Source of the DNA: Allodiplogaster sudhausi
Lineage: Eukaryota > Nematoda > Chromadorea > Rhabditida > Diplogasteridae
Direction of reading: 5' to 3'
DNA: 64,000 nt
NCBI GenBank assembly: GCA_945643635.1
Contig: CALZFC010000001.1
Location: 6,054,001 to 6,118,000, forward strand
The stretch's first letter is position 1; each line of letters starts with the position of its first letter. The notes beneath the pieces were generated by a model. The model saw nothing but the letters and a program-made list of their open reading frames with translations. It ran no database searches and was not told where the DNA came from. Made by a program: the position numbers and the translations under genes. This document shows, one piece after another, positions 47,570 through 58,108 of the stretch.

Positions 47570-48605
47570 GTCTCTCCTCTCTTCTCTCTTCTTCTTGTCC
47601 TCTTCCTCGCTCGCCGACCCCCTTGCCCTTCGATCTCAGACATGCCCGTGCAGATTCAAGCTTTTCGATCTGCTGCTCAAGAAACTTGCACGCGTCGGAT
47701 GTCTGAAGAAGAATACTCATCATCTTCTCTCATTTTTTCTCACACGCAATCTCTTTCTCTCTCTCTCTATCTTTATAGAATGACTCTTATTTTGGCTGTA
47801 TTTCTCTCTCCTACTCATAACCTTGATATTCTTGACGATGACCAGCTGCCCTGTCTGGGGTCGATCATTCTGCTGTGTATTGACGGCTGGTTCCTTTTCT
47901 TCATCATTCACGCTCGCTTGTTGGAGTGCCTCATTGAGCTGCTTCTCTAGCTTGTACACTTTGTACCAGTCAGTCATAGAACGAGTACAGTGAATTGTAA
48001 TATAGTAGTATTTTTCAATCAGCTTGGGCAAATCTTTCCGCTTGATTTGTTCTAGAATGTCGATGCCAGGTTTCCCAACAATGACTCCCGACAGACGCAT
48101 ATGCTCCTTTTTCGTTCCAGTCACAAGATCTTCTTTAATCTCATTGCGCTTCTTCTCGACGTTTTTGATAGCGTTTTTTTACGTACAGCCGTGCATAGCC
48201 ATGCACGTCACCAAGAATTCCATTCAGCTTCTCAGCAATTTCGTTGACATCGATGACGTCTCGCTTATATCCCAAGGACCCGCCATTCTGCAGACGAGTG
48301 AGCAGATCGTGCTGCTGCTCGAGTACTTCTCTGGCCCGATCACATATGTCGGTGCGAGCACGTAAGTTTTGAAGATTGTCTTCGGCTTTTCTGACGAAAC
48401 TGTCGATATGATAATCCCAGCCACCATAACTTATGAGCTCATTTAGTAGCATTCTCGCTTCAGCCGTCATCTTTTCGAGCTCAGTAACGAAGGATGCAGG
48501 TGGGTAAGGTGGGGAGATTTCTTTGTTCTGCAGGACATTCTTGTTGTCGCGTAGTAGAGTCTGTAACCGAGCTTGCCAGTTCTTCCATCTCAAAGCGAGC
48601 GTCAT
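47570..48605 (-). pseudogene. Coiled-coil family copy G (frameshift, 3' exon lost)
   Basis: The ATG at 48,603-48,605 opens MTLALRWKNWQARLQTLLRD. Family blocks include [20 protein letters not shown]. At a run of seven A residues on the coding strand (48,174-48,180) the frame breaks. One frame ends shortly after, while the continuing homology ([39 protein letters not shown]) is in another. The LEQQIEKLESARACLRSK exon (about 47,590-47,705) follows, but the [12 protein letters not shown] exon is absent; GC-rich and duplicated sequence lies there instead. A homopolymer error in the assembly could mimic the frameshift, but exon loss is independent evidence of decay. Confidence 0.65.
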
Positions 48606-48744
48606 AAATGCTTGCCTCTGAAAAATATCTTAATTTTTATGTTTTTAGTGCGGGTACATGCATTCATACTTATGTACAATGTTTGTATGAGTTATGAGAA
48701 AGAAAGCTTGTTTATGTTTAAAATTAATAATAAAATAAAAACTA

Positions 48745-48965
48745 AAGAAAGGCAAGTACGAAGAGGAATTTGTGGCTCGCTAGAAAAGAGGATCAACTCG
48801 GAATGACCCGGACGAAGGTGACGGAGTAATATTCGCTGTAATTAGCGCTGCCCAAGAGCTTCTTAAGAGGTGTGGACGACGCGTGCTAATTTGATCGCAG
48901 GATTTCTGAATTGCAAGGATTTGTCGGCTTCACTAGCTACCAGAGAGGAGAGAACAGAACACCCA
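48745..48965 (-). promoter_or_regulatory. Conserved upstream block of copy G
   Basis: Contains 'cggaatgacccggacgaagg' and 'gtgtggacgacgcgtgctaat', although the gene below is frameshifted. Confidence 0.5.
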
Positions 48966-49164
48966 ATTCGAACAACATTCCCATAATTTCATTCATTTTA
49001 GTATAGTTAAATTGTTAGAGTTTGCAAGTTCTTTCATTTTTAATGTTGCGAATCGGTGTGAGTTCCAACAGATATTAGGTACATACATATTCGTCATCAA
49101 GTAGAACATATGTACATATGTAGTTCAGTTAGATGACGACAGTGACAAATAAAAGTAAATGATA

Positions 49165-49290
49165 TCGTTAGTTCGTCATGCCATCTCCAAGTCTATTCTG
49201 TATTTCTCCCGTTGATGGAACACCTGATTGGAAATCGGGTTCTTTTTGCACTACTGACCATGAGCAGCGGCTGCTTGTTGCCAGCAGCCG
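49165..49290 (-). pseudogene. Isolated C-terminal exon of the coiled-coil family
   Basis: The minus strand reads CSWSVVQKEPDFQSGVPSTG then EIQNRLGDGMTN and stop. It aligns with the last exon of copy E (...SDSDSQ..STAEIRNILG) and with that of copy H. No body of a gene lies to its right, where a duplicated spacer and the peptidase fragment are found. It marks a ninth, nearly erased copy. Confidence 0.6.
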
Positions 49291-49559
49291 CCGTAGTAAA
49301 CTGTCGTTTTCTCGGGTAAAAACTCGGAAGCATGTAACTGAACCTAGGGAATATCACTCGAGGTTTCGGTTGAACATTCAGCCGAGAAGCTCACACATGA
49401 TTTAATAATTCTAACAGCGTTTACATTCTACCAAAGGTAAGAAGGAATGAGTTGTTTTCTTGAATGTGACTCTTTTTAATGCCAAAATTTGAAGGGGGAA
49501 AATGGAATAGCAACCGAACAACTCACTCACACACGAACCACTCTCATGCTGCCGATCGT

Positions 49560-49800
49560 GCGAGTTTGTGACGGGACGCTGCTCTGCAGCTCAGTTCAGC
49601 AACATTCGGCAATTGTACACGAATCGAGCGAACAGGGTTCACCCTAGTCATCCTTCCTTCTGCCCCTCTCTTCTCCGCCTGCATTCCTCCCATAGCACAA
49701 ACTACAATCGCCCCACAATCGCTACTCAAATCACTCTTATGCGTCTAACGTTATGTACCATCGCTTCTTCACACACACTAATCACCAGCGTGGTATTATT
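49560..49800. repeat. Duplicated spacer, partner at 39.54-39.86 kb
   Basis: Same-orientation match to the spacer beyond copy E, including 'gcagctca..caacattcggca' and 'cgccccac..tcgctac'. Confidence 0.6.
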
Positions 49801-49992
49801 TGTCCCCGAGATGCTCAAGTTTAGAAGATTGTTTCCAATTTACACATAATTTTTGGCTAATAAAAAGCAAAGCCGTTCCACTATTTATTTCATCTCCCTG
49901 CTATAAGTGCGGTGGATTGGTATTTCTATGTTTGCACTGTAGCCAAAACAATCATTTATCATGAAGAGCAAGGGGCTGAAGATGTCTGCCTT

Positions 49993-51757
49993 TTACCAGA
50001 CTGAACAACGCTTCTCATTGCCAGGATTCATAGTGGAGCCGACCGGGCAATTGTATGCCTCAAAGTACAGCTATGTTTTTCTTTATTAATTTAATTCTGG
50101 ATCAATTTCAAGAAAGCTATAGTTGCAATTGATTCTTGATAAACTCGTATCAATATTCAGAGTGACCTCAGCAAACTCTGGCAAATTCGCTAGGAGGAGT
50201 TTAACGCGAGTGCGGGCAGGCGAATGAGTACTCGTGCGTAGCTGACCGCTCAACCGCTCCGGCTTCACATTTCGGCACCACGGCTAAACAGACTTGTTCC
50301 CGCCAAAATTCAAAATTTTTTATTCATCTCAAAGCGATCTGAGAGCACGAGTATACGGTATTATGCAACTATTAGAATGAATGGCTTGCCTGCGCATAGC
50401 CGACAAAGAAGATTTGTTCGTTGGTGAGTTGATCGACGAGGGGCGTGCGAGGTTCGGGGGCCGTGCTTCTGGATATGCTTGCGGTAGGCCTGCAACAACG
50501 ATTTCAAGTGAAAAGATGGCAGTTTGTGCTCTACAGTTATTAGTATTCGACTGATTATTTATAGCTGTAGATGTCCGCTTTCCAAGTTTAACACTTACTC
50601 CAAAAGATTGCTTGATTGCGCCGTTGTCTGCAATGTTCTCTCCCAGCGTAGTTGTTCGATTCACACTCTGTTGGACTTCGTCGAACTATGAGAGTTTCAA
50701 TGACACGCAGGAGAATTGTTTTTACTATTTCAAAAGTACAAATGATAATTAGTAAACTTTCATAATTAATTTTTCACGTGAGAAAGATATTATATCAACG
50801 GACATGTTCAGCGGAGTATTGTTTGACGAAACACTGAAAGCGCCCTTCAAAATTGTTTCTGGTCGCCGGCACCCACCAATCGTGCCTATTTCCGTTGCCA
50901 TCATAGTGATTTCCTGCGAGGAACAGGAGGGTATTTTTATTTTATAGTCACTGTCTCTTACCATGATTGTCAAATCCATGCGTTAATTCGTGTCCAACGA
51001 GACTTCCGATGGAGCCATAATTGAGTGCAAGTGGAAAGCCGTGGCAGAAGATTGGCGATTGCAGAATCCCGGCAGGGTCATCTGGCAATCAATAAGTGCT
51101 TGTGGACAATTTGTTTTCTTTCTTTCTCGGAGTCACATTTCTCGGAGTCACGTTACACCCACAACATTCTAACACTTGCAATATTACAATTCCGTTTTGT
51201 CTCACCATTCCATGTGTTGTCACATCTTTGATGTATGCACAAATAAATAAAATAAATAAATACATAAGGTTTTAAATAATATTATTGGTACATCAAAAAT
51301 ATATATTGTTATAATTACACACGAAATTTTGAGAGTTTTTCCGGAGGATTTAAAACACTTTTCTCTGTATAATATAATTTGGCAATCCGTCGGGCTGACA
51401 AATGCCGTTTTGGTAGAAACTGTAGAAAGCGTTGATTCTGGTCGGATTCTCGTTGATCTCGAATCGATCGACTGGCTCGAAGAGGCGGCCAATTGCAAAG
51501 TTGGCTTCCCACTGAAGAACCTTGGCCATTCCCTCGGCATAAGAGTCCGTTGGCAGGACGTCCAACTGGAACCTTGCGAAATCCTCTTTTTATGATTTCG
51601 AATTTTCGGCATATATTATGTACATAAATGTATAAATTATATACAGCCTCATAGAACTGGTCCAGCTTCTCGTCATCCAAAATCCAGTCGGGATACCCAA
51701 TCATGTGGAAGACGGAGCCGAGCTTGTTCAGTGCTTCCTTAAAGAAGCGAATCTAGT
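49993..51757 (-). pseudogene. 5'-truncated M13 (neprilysin-like) zinc metallopeptidase
   Basis: Exons on the minus strand cover only the C-terminal half of an M13 peptidase. They are FKEALNKLGSVFHMIGYPDW (about 51,650-51,755), DRFEINENPTRINAFYSFYQ (about 51,400-51,565), [16 protein letters not shown] and [12 protein letters not shown] with the HExxH zinc site (about 50,962-51,085), DWWVPATRNNFEGRFQC (about 50,800-50,915), TTTLGENIADNGAIKQSF with the ExxxD third ligand (about 50,600-50,690), AYRKHIQKHG..LTNEQIFFVGYAQ (about 50,400-50,485), WCRNVKPERLSG (about 50,140-50,275) and YNCPVGSTMNPGNEKRCSVW then stop (49,993-50,055). A one-base excess in a run of C (about 50,460) breaks the frame before LTNEQIFF. 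The N-terminal roughly 350 residues and signal anchor are missing; copy H of the array lies where they should be. Catalytic residues remain, but the gene is probably dead. Confidence 0.8.
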
Positions 51758-51769
51758 TATTTGACCGTT

Positions 51770-52600
51770 CTAAGATGCATTGCATATGTGCAGATAGTAT
51801 AGCGAGGCAGCAGAATGAGGTTCTATTTATCCTTGTTTCCCCTGCTTTCCGCGGATAAGAATAGATACAAATGCCCTCGAATTGGTCACCGTTCAGTCTA
51901 ACACAATTATTATTACGAACATTTTTTTTCGGTTTTCTTAGAGAATCCTTAGTATTAATTCTGATTTATGAATATCGATCGCTGGCTGGAAGCCAAATAG
52001 ACGATATTTATATTCTCTCTGAGAGTGCGTGGAAAGAATCAAAACTGATTCTTTCCTCGCACTCTATTTTACAATTGATGAAGTTCGAAAGAAATTATTA
52101 TTTGCAGCCAAAGCCGAAATTGGCTTAGGAACTTTTATTCAAATGCAGATACCCAAAAAAGTGTTTTTTCGTCGTAGAAACATATTATATGTAGTTTTCG
52201 CTCCTCTTTCACGTGGAAGATTCAGTTTTTGGAAAGTAATAGTAAAAAAAACAAGTTATTGGCTGAAAACCACTTTTCAAAAAATTCAATTGACCAAATG
52301 TTATAAAAATTTTAATTTTTCGAATATGGTCATCTGGGACTTTTTTGTGTAGTTTTCGACAAGGAATCGGATAGTGAAAATAATATTGAGAAATATTAAG
52401 TATAACGTTAGATATGGTCATCCAAATTTTATGAACATTATGACTTATATCTAAGTGAAAAAATTTTTTCTAAACTTTCTGACCGCCTAGACTTCGTTAT
52501 GAACAAGGGATACATCCCATACAAGCCTCCTTGAGTCTTACAGAGAGGCTCTCTTAACAACTTATTTCAGTGAGATCATTCAGATACAATCGAGAGCAGA
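51770..52600. other. Intergenic spacer
   Basis: No supported gene. 'cagatagtatagcgaggc' at 51,790 recurs at 2,768, and 51,970-52,030 resembles 33,590-33,650. An inverted pair 'agtgcgtggaaagaatc..gattctttcctcgcact' lies at 52,023-52,063. Confidence 0.45.
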
Positions 52601-52626
52601 AAAAATATGTTTAAAACGACAGTGAT

Positions 52627-53815
52627 TCACAAATAAAATTTCGATGATTCATCGTCGTTCGTCGTTGCCTTTCCAAGTATATTTCGTATTGCGGACGTTG
52701 AAGAAACATCTGCTTCAGAATCATACTCTTTTTGCTCTGCTGAGAGAAGTCATGCCTAAGAAATACATTTAAAAGTTATACAAAACAAAACTTGCCAGAA
52801 TTACTAACCATTGAAGTAAAACAGGCTCGGGAGAACCAGATTCTAAATAAAATAGGCCACACCAACGGTCTAGGAACATCATTTATAAAAGTTAAATGAA
52901 AAACATTAACCAGTAGAATCTGGTCTTGTTCTTCCTCGTCTCGTCGCTCTTCTTCAACGCGCATAAACTCGCGGCCGATCGCATTCTCGAGCTCGGTAAT
53001 CCGAATTCGAAGCCGTTCATTCGATTCCATTGAAGGATCAAGGACCTGAGAACAAAGACATTCACTGATTGGCTGATGGCGGTCGGGTCGATGTATGCAC
53101 ATGCATTATCACTCTCTAACCCTCTACTCGTTTCTCTCCATCTCCATCTCTCCACTCGAACTTCATTCCTTCTGTCTCATTGTCAGTGCACTCTCTCATT
53201 CTCTCCCTCTCTGACTTTCTGTCGTTCCTCTCTTCTCTCTTCTTCTTGTCCTCTTCTTCGTTCGTCGACCCCATTGTTCTTCGATCTCAGACGAGCCAGT
53301 GCAGATTCAAGCTTTTCGACCTTCTTCTCAAGAAACTTTCGCGCTTCGTTATCAGCATGAGTGTCGGATGTCTGAAAGAGAAGCGTATGCTCCTTCTTCA
53401 TTCCCATCACTTTGATATCTTCGAGCTTCTTCTCGACGTTTTGGATGGCCTATCGCAAGAGGAGTTTGTCGACGTTGCTATCACCGCGACTTTGAATTTC
53501 TAAGAGCTTAGCGAGTGCTTCGTTGAGAGCGACGAAGTCACGCTTATATCCTCCCGATGGCCTGCCATATTTCAGACGAGCGAGCAGATCGCGCAGCTGG
53601 TCGATTACTCTACTGTCCTGATGCCATTTCTCGGCGCGAACACGAAGAGCGCTCAGGACGCTATTGGCAGCATGGACGGCTCTTTTTAGCTCCTGGAACG
53701 ACGAGTGCTGAGTGTAGTATTGAAATTCATGCTGTAGTTCTCCCGCTTCGGTCGTCATTTTTTCGAGAGCACTAAGAAAAGATCCGGTTGGGTAGATGTG
53801 GCCATTCTGCACCAA
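52627..53815 (-). pseudogene. Coiled-coil family copy H (deleted, stopped, cut by a retrotransposon)
   Basis: From right to left the copy begins abruptly at MVQNGHIYPTGSFLSALEKM next to the retrotransposon tail, so the family N-terminus is missing. DLLARLKYGRPSGGYKRDFV leads to a TAG inside DKLLLR-stop-AIQNVEKKLED (about 53,450). MGMKKEHTLLFQ then jumps straight to TSDTHADNEARKFLEKKVEK, so the [10 protein letters not shown] to EEQLDEA region is deleted. The exon [20 protein letters not shown] (about 52,905-53,050) is well kept. In the last exon the second codon is TGA where copy E has CGA, ahead of a preserved STSAIRNILGKATTNDDESS tail ending at 52,627. Confidence 0.7.
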
Positions 53816-55288
53816 ATTTATTTATTTATTTATTTATCGTACATGAAATTAATATTTCGATGTGACAGCACAAAATATAGGAAGGAATGTTTGCTTAAAT
53901 CGAATGATGTAATATGTTGGGGAGGAAGGGGGGGGATAGGGATCGACGTACACGAGTCGCACCAAGCCGGGGGCGCCACTGCCCTCCCTCGTCTTTGCCA
54001 GAGACGGTACAAGCTGGAGGAGGAGCAGTAGGCGGCTTGACTCGCGGTTGTCGATGGGGTCTTAAGAATGAAGTAGGCCGGAAACCGGGTTTAAATACCA
54101 CTAACTTCTACTGCATTAATTACTTTAGGCAAGGAATCGATAGACATCAGAACTTTACGGGCGGTATTAACAGAAGGTGCGGAGAGAAAAGAGAGTGGCA
54201 AACAAGGATACCATATACAAGTGCGAAACGCAAACGAGTGCATTAGAAGATCTGACTTAGTAATTGGAATATGAAACGCAAATACTGATCTACGATTGTT
54301 GCATGGTTTAAACGAATAGAATAGCGATATAGGAGAAGACAAAATCATATGCAATAACTTATAAGCAGTAATGAGATCGATTTCGATTCGTCGACGATAA
54401 AGAGATACCAAATTGAATAATGCTAGACGGTCAACGTATGATGGAATATTCCTAAAATTGATCTGGAACTTGTTACAACGAACATATAGTAATCTACTAA
54501 AAACTTTCTGAACCCTCTCTAATGATCTAATTTGCATAATTCTAAAGGGAGACCATACCGGTGATGCGAATTCTAGTATTGGAAGAACGAAGCATTTATA
54601 AGCACGAATGTAGTGCTGCGAGATATTCGACCTTAGAATTCTAAAGATTACATAGACTAGTCGAAGGGCTTTAGAGCTTACAGATTTAATATGATCATTG
54701 AAGGATAACTTGTCATCTATCAAAACGCCTAGATCTCGCACAGCTTTACTAGCGACAGAGAAAGCTAGAGAAGAGTCTTGAAGAGTGCGAGATAGAGAGA
54801 GCGAGGAAGGAGAGTGAGACAGAATAGGAAACGTGGGAGATACGTAGTACGGCTGACGGGGGTTCTTTTTGCCTAAGTGCAAAACGACGCACTTTTTGTG
54901 TGCGACTTCCAACTGCATGTTTTGGCAGTAGTTTTGAATTGCAATTGCAGCATGGCAGCATGTGAGAGTTGAAAATGGGCTATTCCCTGGGTGGTTGAAT
55001 CGAAAAGGTAAAAAGCTTCATATCATCTGCAAAAAGAGAAATTTTAACCAGAGGAAGATGAGAAAGAACCAGAGGAAGATCAGATATGTACAGACTGAAC
55101 AAAAGAGGAGAGAGCACGCATCACTGCCTGACACCTGAAGAGGCAGGAAAGACAGACGAGAGAGAATCGTTCACTTTTATTCGAAATGTGCGAGAGACTA
55201 GAAAAGATTCAAACCAATTTAGCCAGTTTAATCGAAAACCGAGATATTCAAGCTTTGTGAAAAGTTTAGGCACAGAGAAAAATCTCTG
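53816..55288 (-). mobile_element. 5'-truncated non-LTR retrotransposon (left copy, minus)
   Basis: The minus strand encodes the second half of a reverse transcriptase and the C-terminal region. From about 55,285 the pieces LGFRLNWLNWFESFLVSRTF, VLSPLLFSLYISDLP and SLFADDMKLF (FADD catalytic box near 55,020-55,045) are followed by a more open frame at 54,091-54,918 (HKKCVVLHLGKKNPRQPYYV, VRDLGVLIDDKLSFNDHIKS, VLPILEFASPVWSPF). The 3' end carries a (TTTA)n tail, seen on the plus strand at 53,816-53,838, directly against copy H. Stops and frame changes in the RT part show it is inactive. The family is CR1/jockey-like. Confidence 0.8.
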
Positions 55289-55293
55289 TCTCT

Positions 55294-56379
55294 ATGTTTA
55301 ATGCCCGCTCTCTTGTAAAAAAGCTTAATGAGTTACACGCATTTCTTTCTCTCTACAAGCCAGATGTAGTTGCCATATGTGAGACCTGGCTCAATGCTAA
55401 TATTCTAGATTCTGAAATTGTTGCAAATTTGCCTTATAATCTTTTCCGCTCAGATCGTCTAGCAAAACGTGGTGGTGGCATCTTGATTCTCTGCTCTCAT
55501 TATTTAGATGCAGTTCCGGTAAAATTTTCGCTGAAGTCGAATTGTGATGTCATTGCTGTAGATCTTAGTTCTCCTCTCACTGTCTCTCGCACCCGCCTTG
55601 TCCTTGCTTACCGTCCTCCCTCCACCACCACTCCTCAGAATTCTGCTCTTTTCAACTGTCTCGATTTTCTTCTTGCAATACCCCATGCTGCCATTCTGCT
55701 AGGTGATCTTAATTTGCACATTGATTGGTCCTCTGCAACGCCTAAATCTTCGGCATCTGTTAGTGGTCAAGCGAAGATACTTCTTGACCTCTCCACTGAT
55801 CTAAATTTGATTCAATACGTTCGTTCCCCCACTCGTGGTGATAAATTGTTAGATGTTGTTTTAGGTCCTCCAGGCTGCATTTTCTTTTGTGTTGTATCTT
55901 CTCCCTTCTCCTCATCTGATCACTCTGTAGTCAACTTTAAGCTCTCTCTCGATACTCCTTCTTTCGTGGCCGAACCGCTTTATGATTTTCGAAAAACTGA
56001 TTATCCTCGCCTTACTTCTGCTCTCTCATCGGTTTCATGGATAGATGCATTTGATGGGTTCTCCTCCATTGACGAGTTACACGAACGCTTTCTCGCTGTC
56101 CTTTCCTCTCATCTCTATGAATGTACTCCCTTGCGCTCGAAACGCGTCCCGTTTGAGTCTTATCCTCCTCACATTAAGGCACTTATCTCCCATAAAACTG
56201 CACTGTACTTTAAGTTAAATTGTCAGCCGGTGCGCGCCGAATACAACCGGGTTTGTAAAAAGATCTCTCGTGAAATAGAAAAATATAACCGTAACTGTGA
56301 ATCTCATCTTATACAGTCCTCCAGATCTCTCTTCGCCTATGTTGGCTGTCGTCTTAAGCGCCTTCCCACTATTCTCTGA
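55294..56379 (+). CDS. Retrotransposon endonuclease domain
   Basis: An apurinic/apyrimidinic-type endonuclease that would nick target DNA. Visible catalytic landmarks are FNARSLVKKLNELHAFL, DVVAICETWL with the metal-binding Glu, GGGILIL, AILLGDLNLHIDW (Asp/Asn) and SSDHSVVNFKL (the SDH motif). It begins only a few residues short of a usual endonuclease start. The frame ends at a stop at 56,377-56,379 while homology continues in the next frame, so one base has been gained or lost near 56,370. Confidence 0.8.
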   Translation: MFNARSLVKKLNELHAFLSLYKPDVVAICETWLNANILDSEIVANLPYNLFRSDRLAKRGGGILILCSHYLDAVPVKFSLKSNCDVIAVDLSSPLTVSRTRLVLAYRPPSTTTPQNSALFNCLDFLLAIPHAAILLGDLNLHIDWSSATPKSSASVSGQAKILLDLSTDLNLIQYVRSPTRGDKLLDVVLGPPGCIFFCVVSSPFSSSDHSVVNFKLSLDTPSFVAEPLYDFRKTDYPRLTSALSSVSWIDAFDGFSSIDELHERFLAVLSSHLYECTPLRSKRVPFESYPPHIKALISHKTALYFKLNCQPVRAEYNRVCKKISREIEKYNRNCESHLIQSSRSLFAYVGCRLKRLPTIL

Positions 56380-58108
56380 CCCTTCTAACAATCAATTTGT
56401 AGGCGATCTAGCCAAGGCTAATGCTCTCGCTGAGTACTTTTCCTCTGTTTTCATAAATGATGACGGCTCCCTTCCTGATCTCTCGCATTACCCCTCTCTT
56501 TCACATTCTCTCACGGATATTCTAATTATGCCACAAACTGTAAAAATGCATCTTAAGCGGCTCAAGCGGTCTGTCTCCCTCACGGCTGAAAATATTCCCC
56601 AGATTGTCTATCGCGAATGCGCTGCCGTCTTAGCTGAACCACAGAGTTACATATTTAATCTGTCTCTGTCTCTTGGGAAAGTTCCCAATCTCTGGAAACA
56701 GACAATAGTCATTCCGCTAAACAAAATTACCATGCCAACTCAAGTTTCTCATTTCCGTCCTATCTCATTGTCTCCTGCTCCATTAAAAGTGTTTGAGCGG
56801 TGCATGCTCCCTAAACTCCTTTGGTGGTTGAATCCTAACAACATTATTCCGTCTCAACAGCATGGTTTCTGTTCTCGTCGTTCAGTTGAGACAAACTTGC
56901 TTGCGTCTACTAATGATTGGATAATTGCACTAGACAAAGGACTGAGTTCCGACATTCTTTATTATGATTTTGCCAAGGCCTTTGATGTTGTCTCTCACAA
57001 GAAGCTAATCCACAAGCTCTCATTTATTGGCATTGGAGGAAATCTTCTAAACTGGATTTCGTCTTTTCTAACAGACAGGTCTTTCAAAGTACGTGTAAAC
57101 CATTCCTTGTCTAGTCCTAAAGCTGTCCTGAGTGGCGTGCCGCAAGGCTGTGTTCTGTCTCCTCTTCTTTTTATCTGCTTCATTTCTGATCTCCCACAAA
57201 TTTTGTCGCCCTTCTCTCTTGTAAAATGCTCTCTTTTCGCAGATGATCTAAAGCTATACACCTCTTTTGATAAAAAAAAACCATCTCCCGCTCACCATCA
57301 ACTCTCTCAAGCTTCACTTAGACTATCAGAATACTGCCAAAACATGCAGTTAAGCATCGCTCACCAAAAGTGCAGCGTATTACACCTAGGCAAAAGAAAT
57401 CCCAAACTCCCATACCCTCTCACCCCATCTTCGAACTTCTCTGTTGCCGTTCTTCCTGTTCGTGATCTCGGCATTCTTGTTGATTCTGATCTTTCTTTTA
57501 CGGCTCATATTGAATCTATCTGCCGTCGTGCACTTGTACTTATATATGCTCTATTTAGATCACTTAAATCTAAAACTGCTTTGATTTATATCAGATGTTA
57601 TAATGCATATGTTTTACCAATTCTGGAATTCTCATCTGTAGCTTGGTCACCTTATAAGAAGCAGTTGATCCGTAAACTAGAGAATGTACAACATGTATTT
57701 ACGAGATTACTTTATATTCGTTGCTTTACCGTTTCTAGCCCGTTATCTTTCTCTGATCTGCCTTGTTACGAGGCTCGTCTTAGAATTTTCTCTCTCCCTT
57801 ATCTCTTGCTTAGACGCACTCGTAGTGATCTTTTATTCTTCTATAAAATTTTGCATCAGCTTGTAGATGTCGAACTTAGCAAGTTTATTACTTTTAAGGC
57901 TTCAAACGGTCGTGTATCTCTGCACAATTTTCATATTTCTCGCTGGAAGCTTCAGATTCGTCATAATAGTTTTGCCATTCGTTTGCCTAGTCGATACATG
58001 TCTCTTCCTTCCTCTGCAGTGCAATCTCAGAGCCTTACAATCTTTAAGAAACATATTGAAAGTATTCCGCTTCTAGACATTTTTCGAATTGATTATTCAA
58101 ATCTATAA
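56297..58108 (+). CDS. Retrotransposon reverse transcriptase
   Basis: The frame from about 56,380 reads SDPSNNQFVGDLAKANALAE and then the RT fingers and palm: FRPISLSPAPLKVFERC, QHGFCSRRSVETNL, ILYYDFAKAFDVVSHKKLIH (first catalytic Asp), SGVPQGCVLSPLLFICFISD and CSLFADDLKLYTSF (FADD box). The C-terminal region has VRDLGILVDSDLSFTAH and YNAYVLPILEFSSVAWSPY. The open frame of about 570 residues is unbroken. Only the one-base frameshift to the endonuclease separates it from a continuous ORF2, implying a fairly recent insertion. Residues before about 56,380 in this frame are spurious. Confidence 0.85.
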   Translation: MNLILYSPPDLSSPMLAVVLSAFPLFSDPSNNQFVGDLAKANALAEYFSSVFINDDGSLPDLSHYPSLSHSLTDILIMPQTVKMHLKRLKRSVSLTAENIPQIVYRECAAVLAEPQSYIFNLSLSLGKVPNLWKQTIVIPLNKITMPTQVSHFRPISLSPAPLKVFERCMLPKLLWWLNPNNIIPSQQHGFCSRRSVETNLLASTNDWIIALDKGLSSDILYYDFAKAFDVVSHKKLIHKLSFIGIGGNLLNWISSFLTDRSFKVRVNHSLSSPKAVLSGVPQGCVLSPLLFICFISDLPQILSPFSLVKCSLFADDLKLYTSFDKKKPSPAHHQLSQASLRLSEYCQNMQLSIAHQKCSVLHLGKRNPKLPYPLTPSSNFSVAVLPVRDLGILVDSDLSFTAHIESICRRALVLIYALFRSLKSKTALIYIRCYNAYVLPILEFSSVAWSPYKKQLIRKLENVQHVFTRLLYIRCFTVSSPLSFSDLPCYEARLRIFSLPYLLLRRTRSDLLFFYKILHQLVDVELSKFITFKASNGRVSLHNFHISRWKLQIRHNSFAIRLPSRYMSLPSSAVQSQSLTIFKKHIESIPLLDIFRIDYSNL

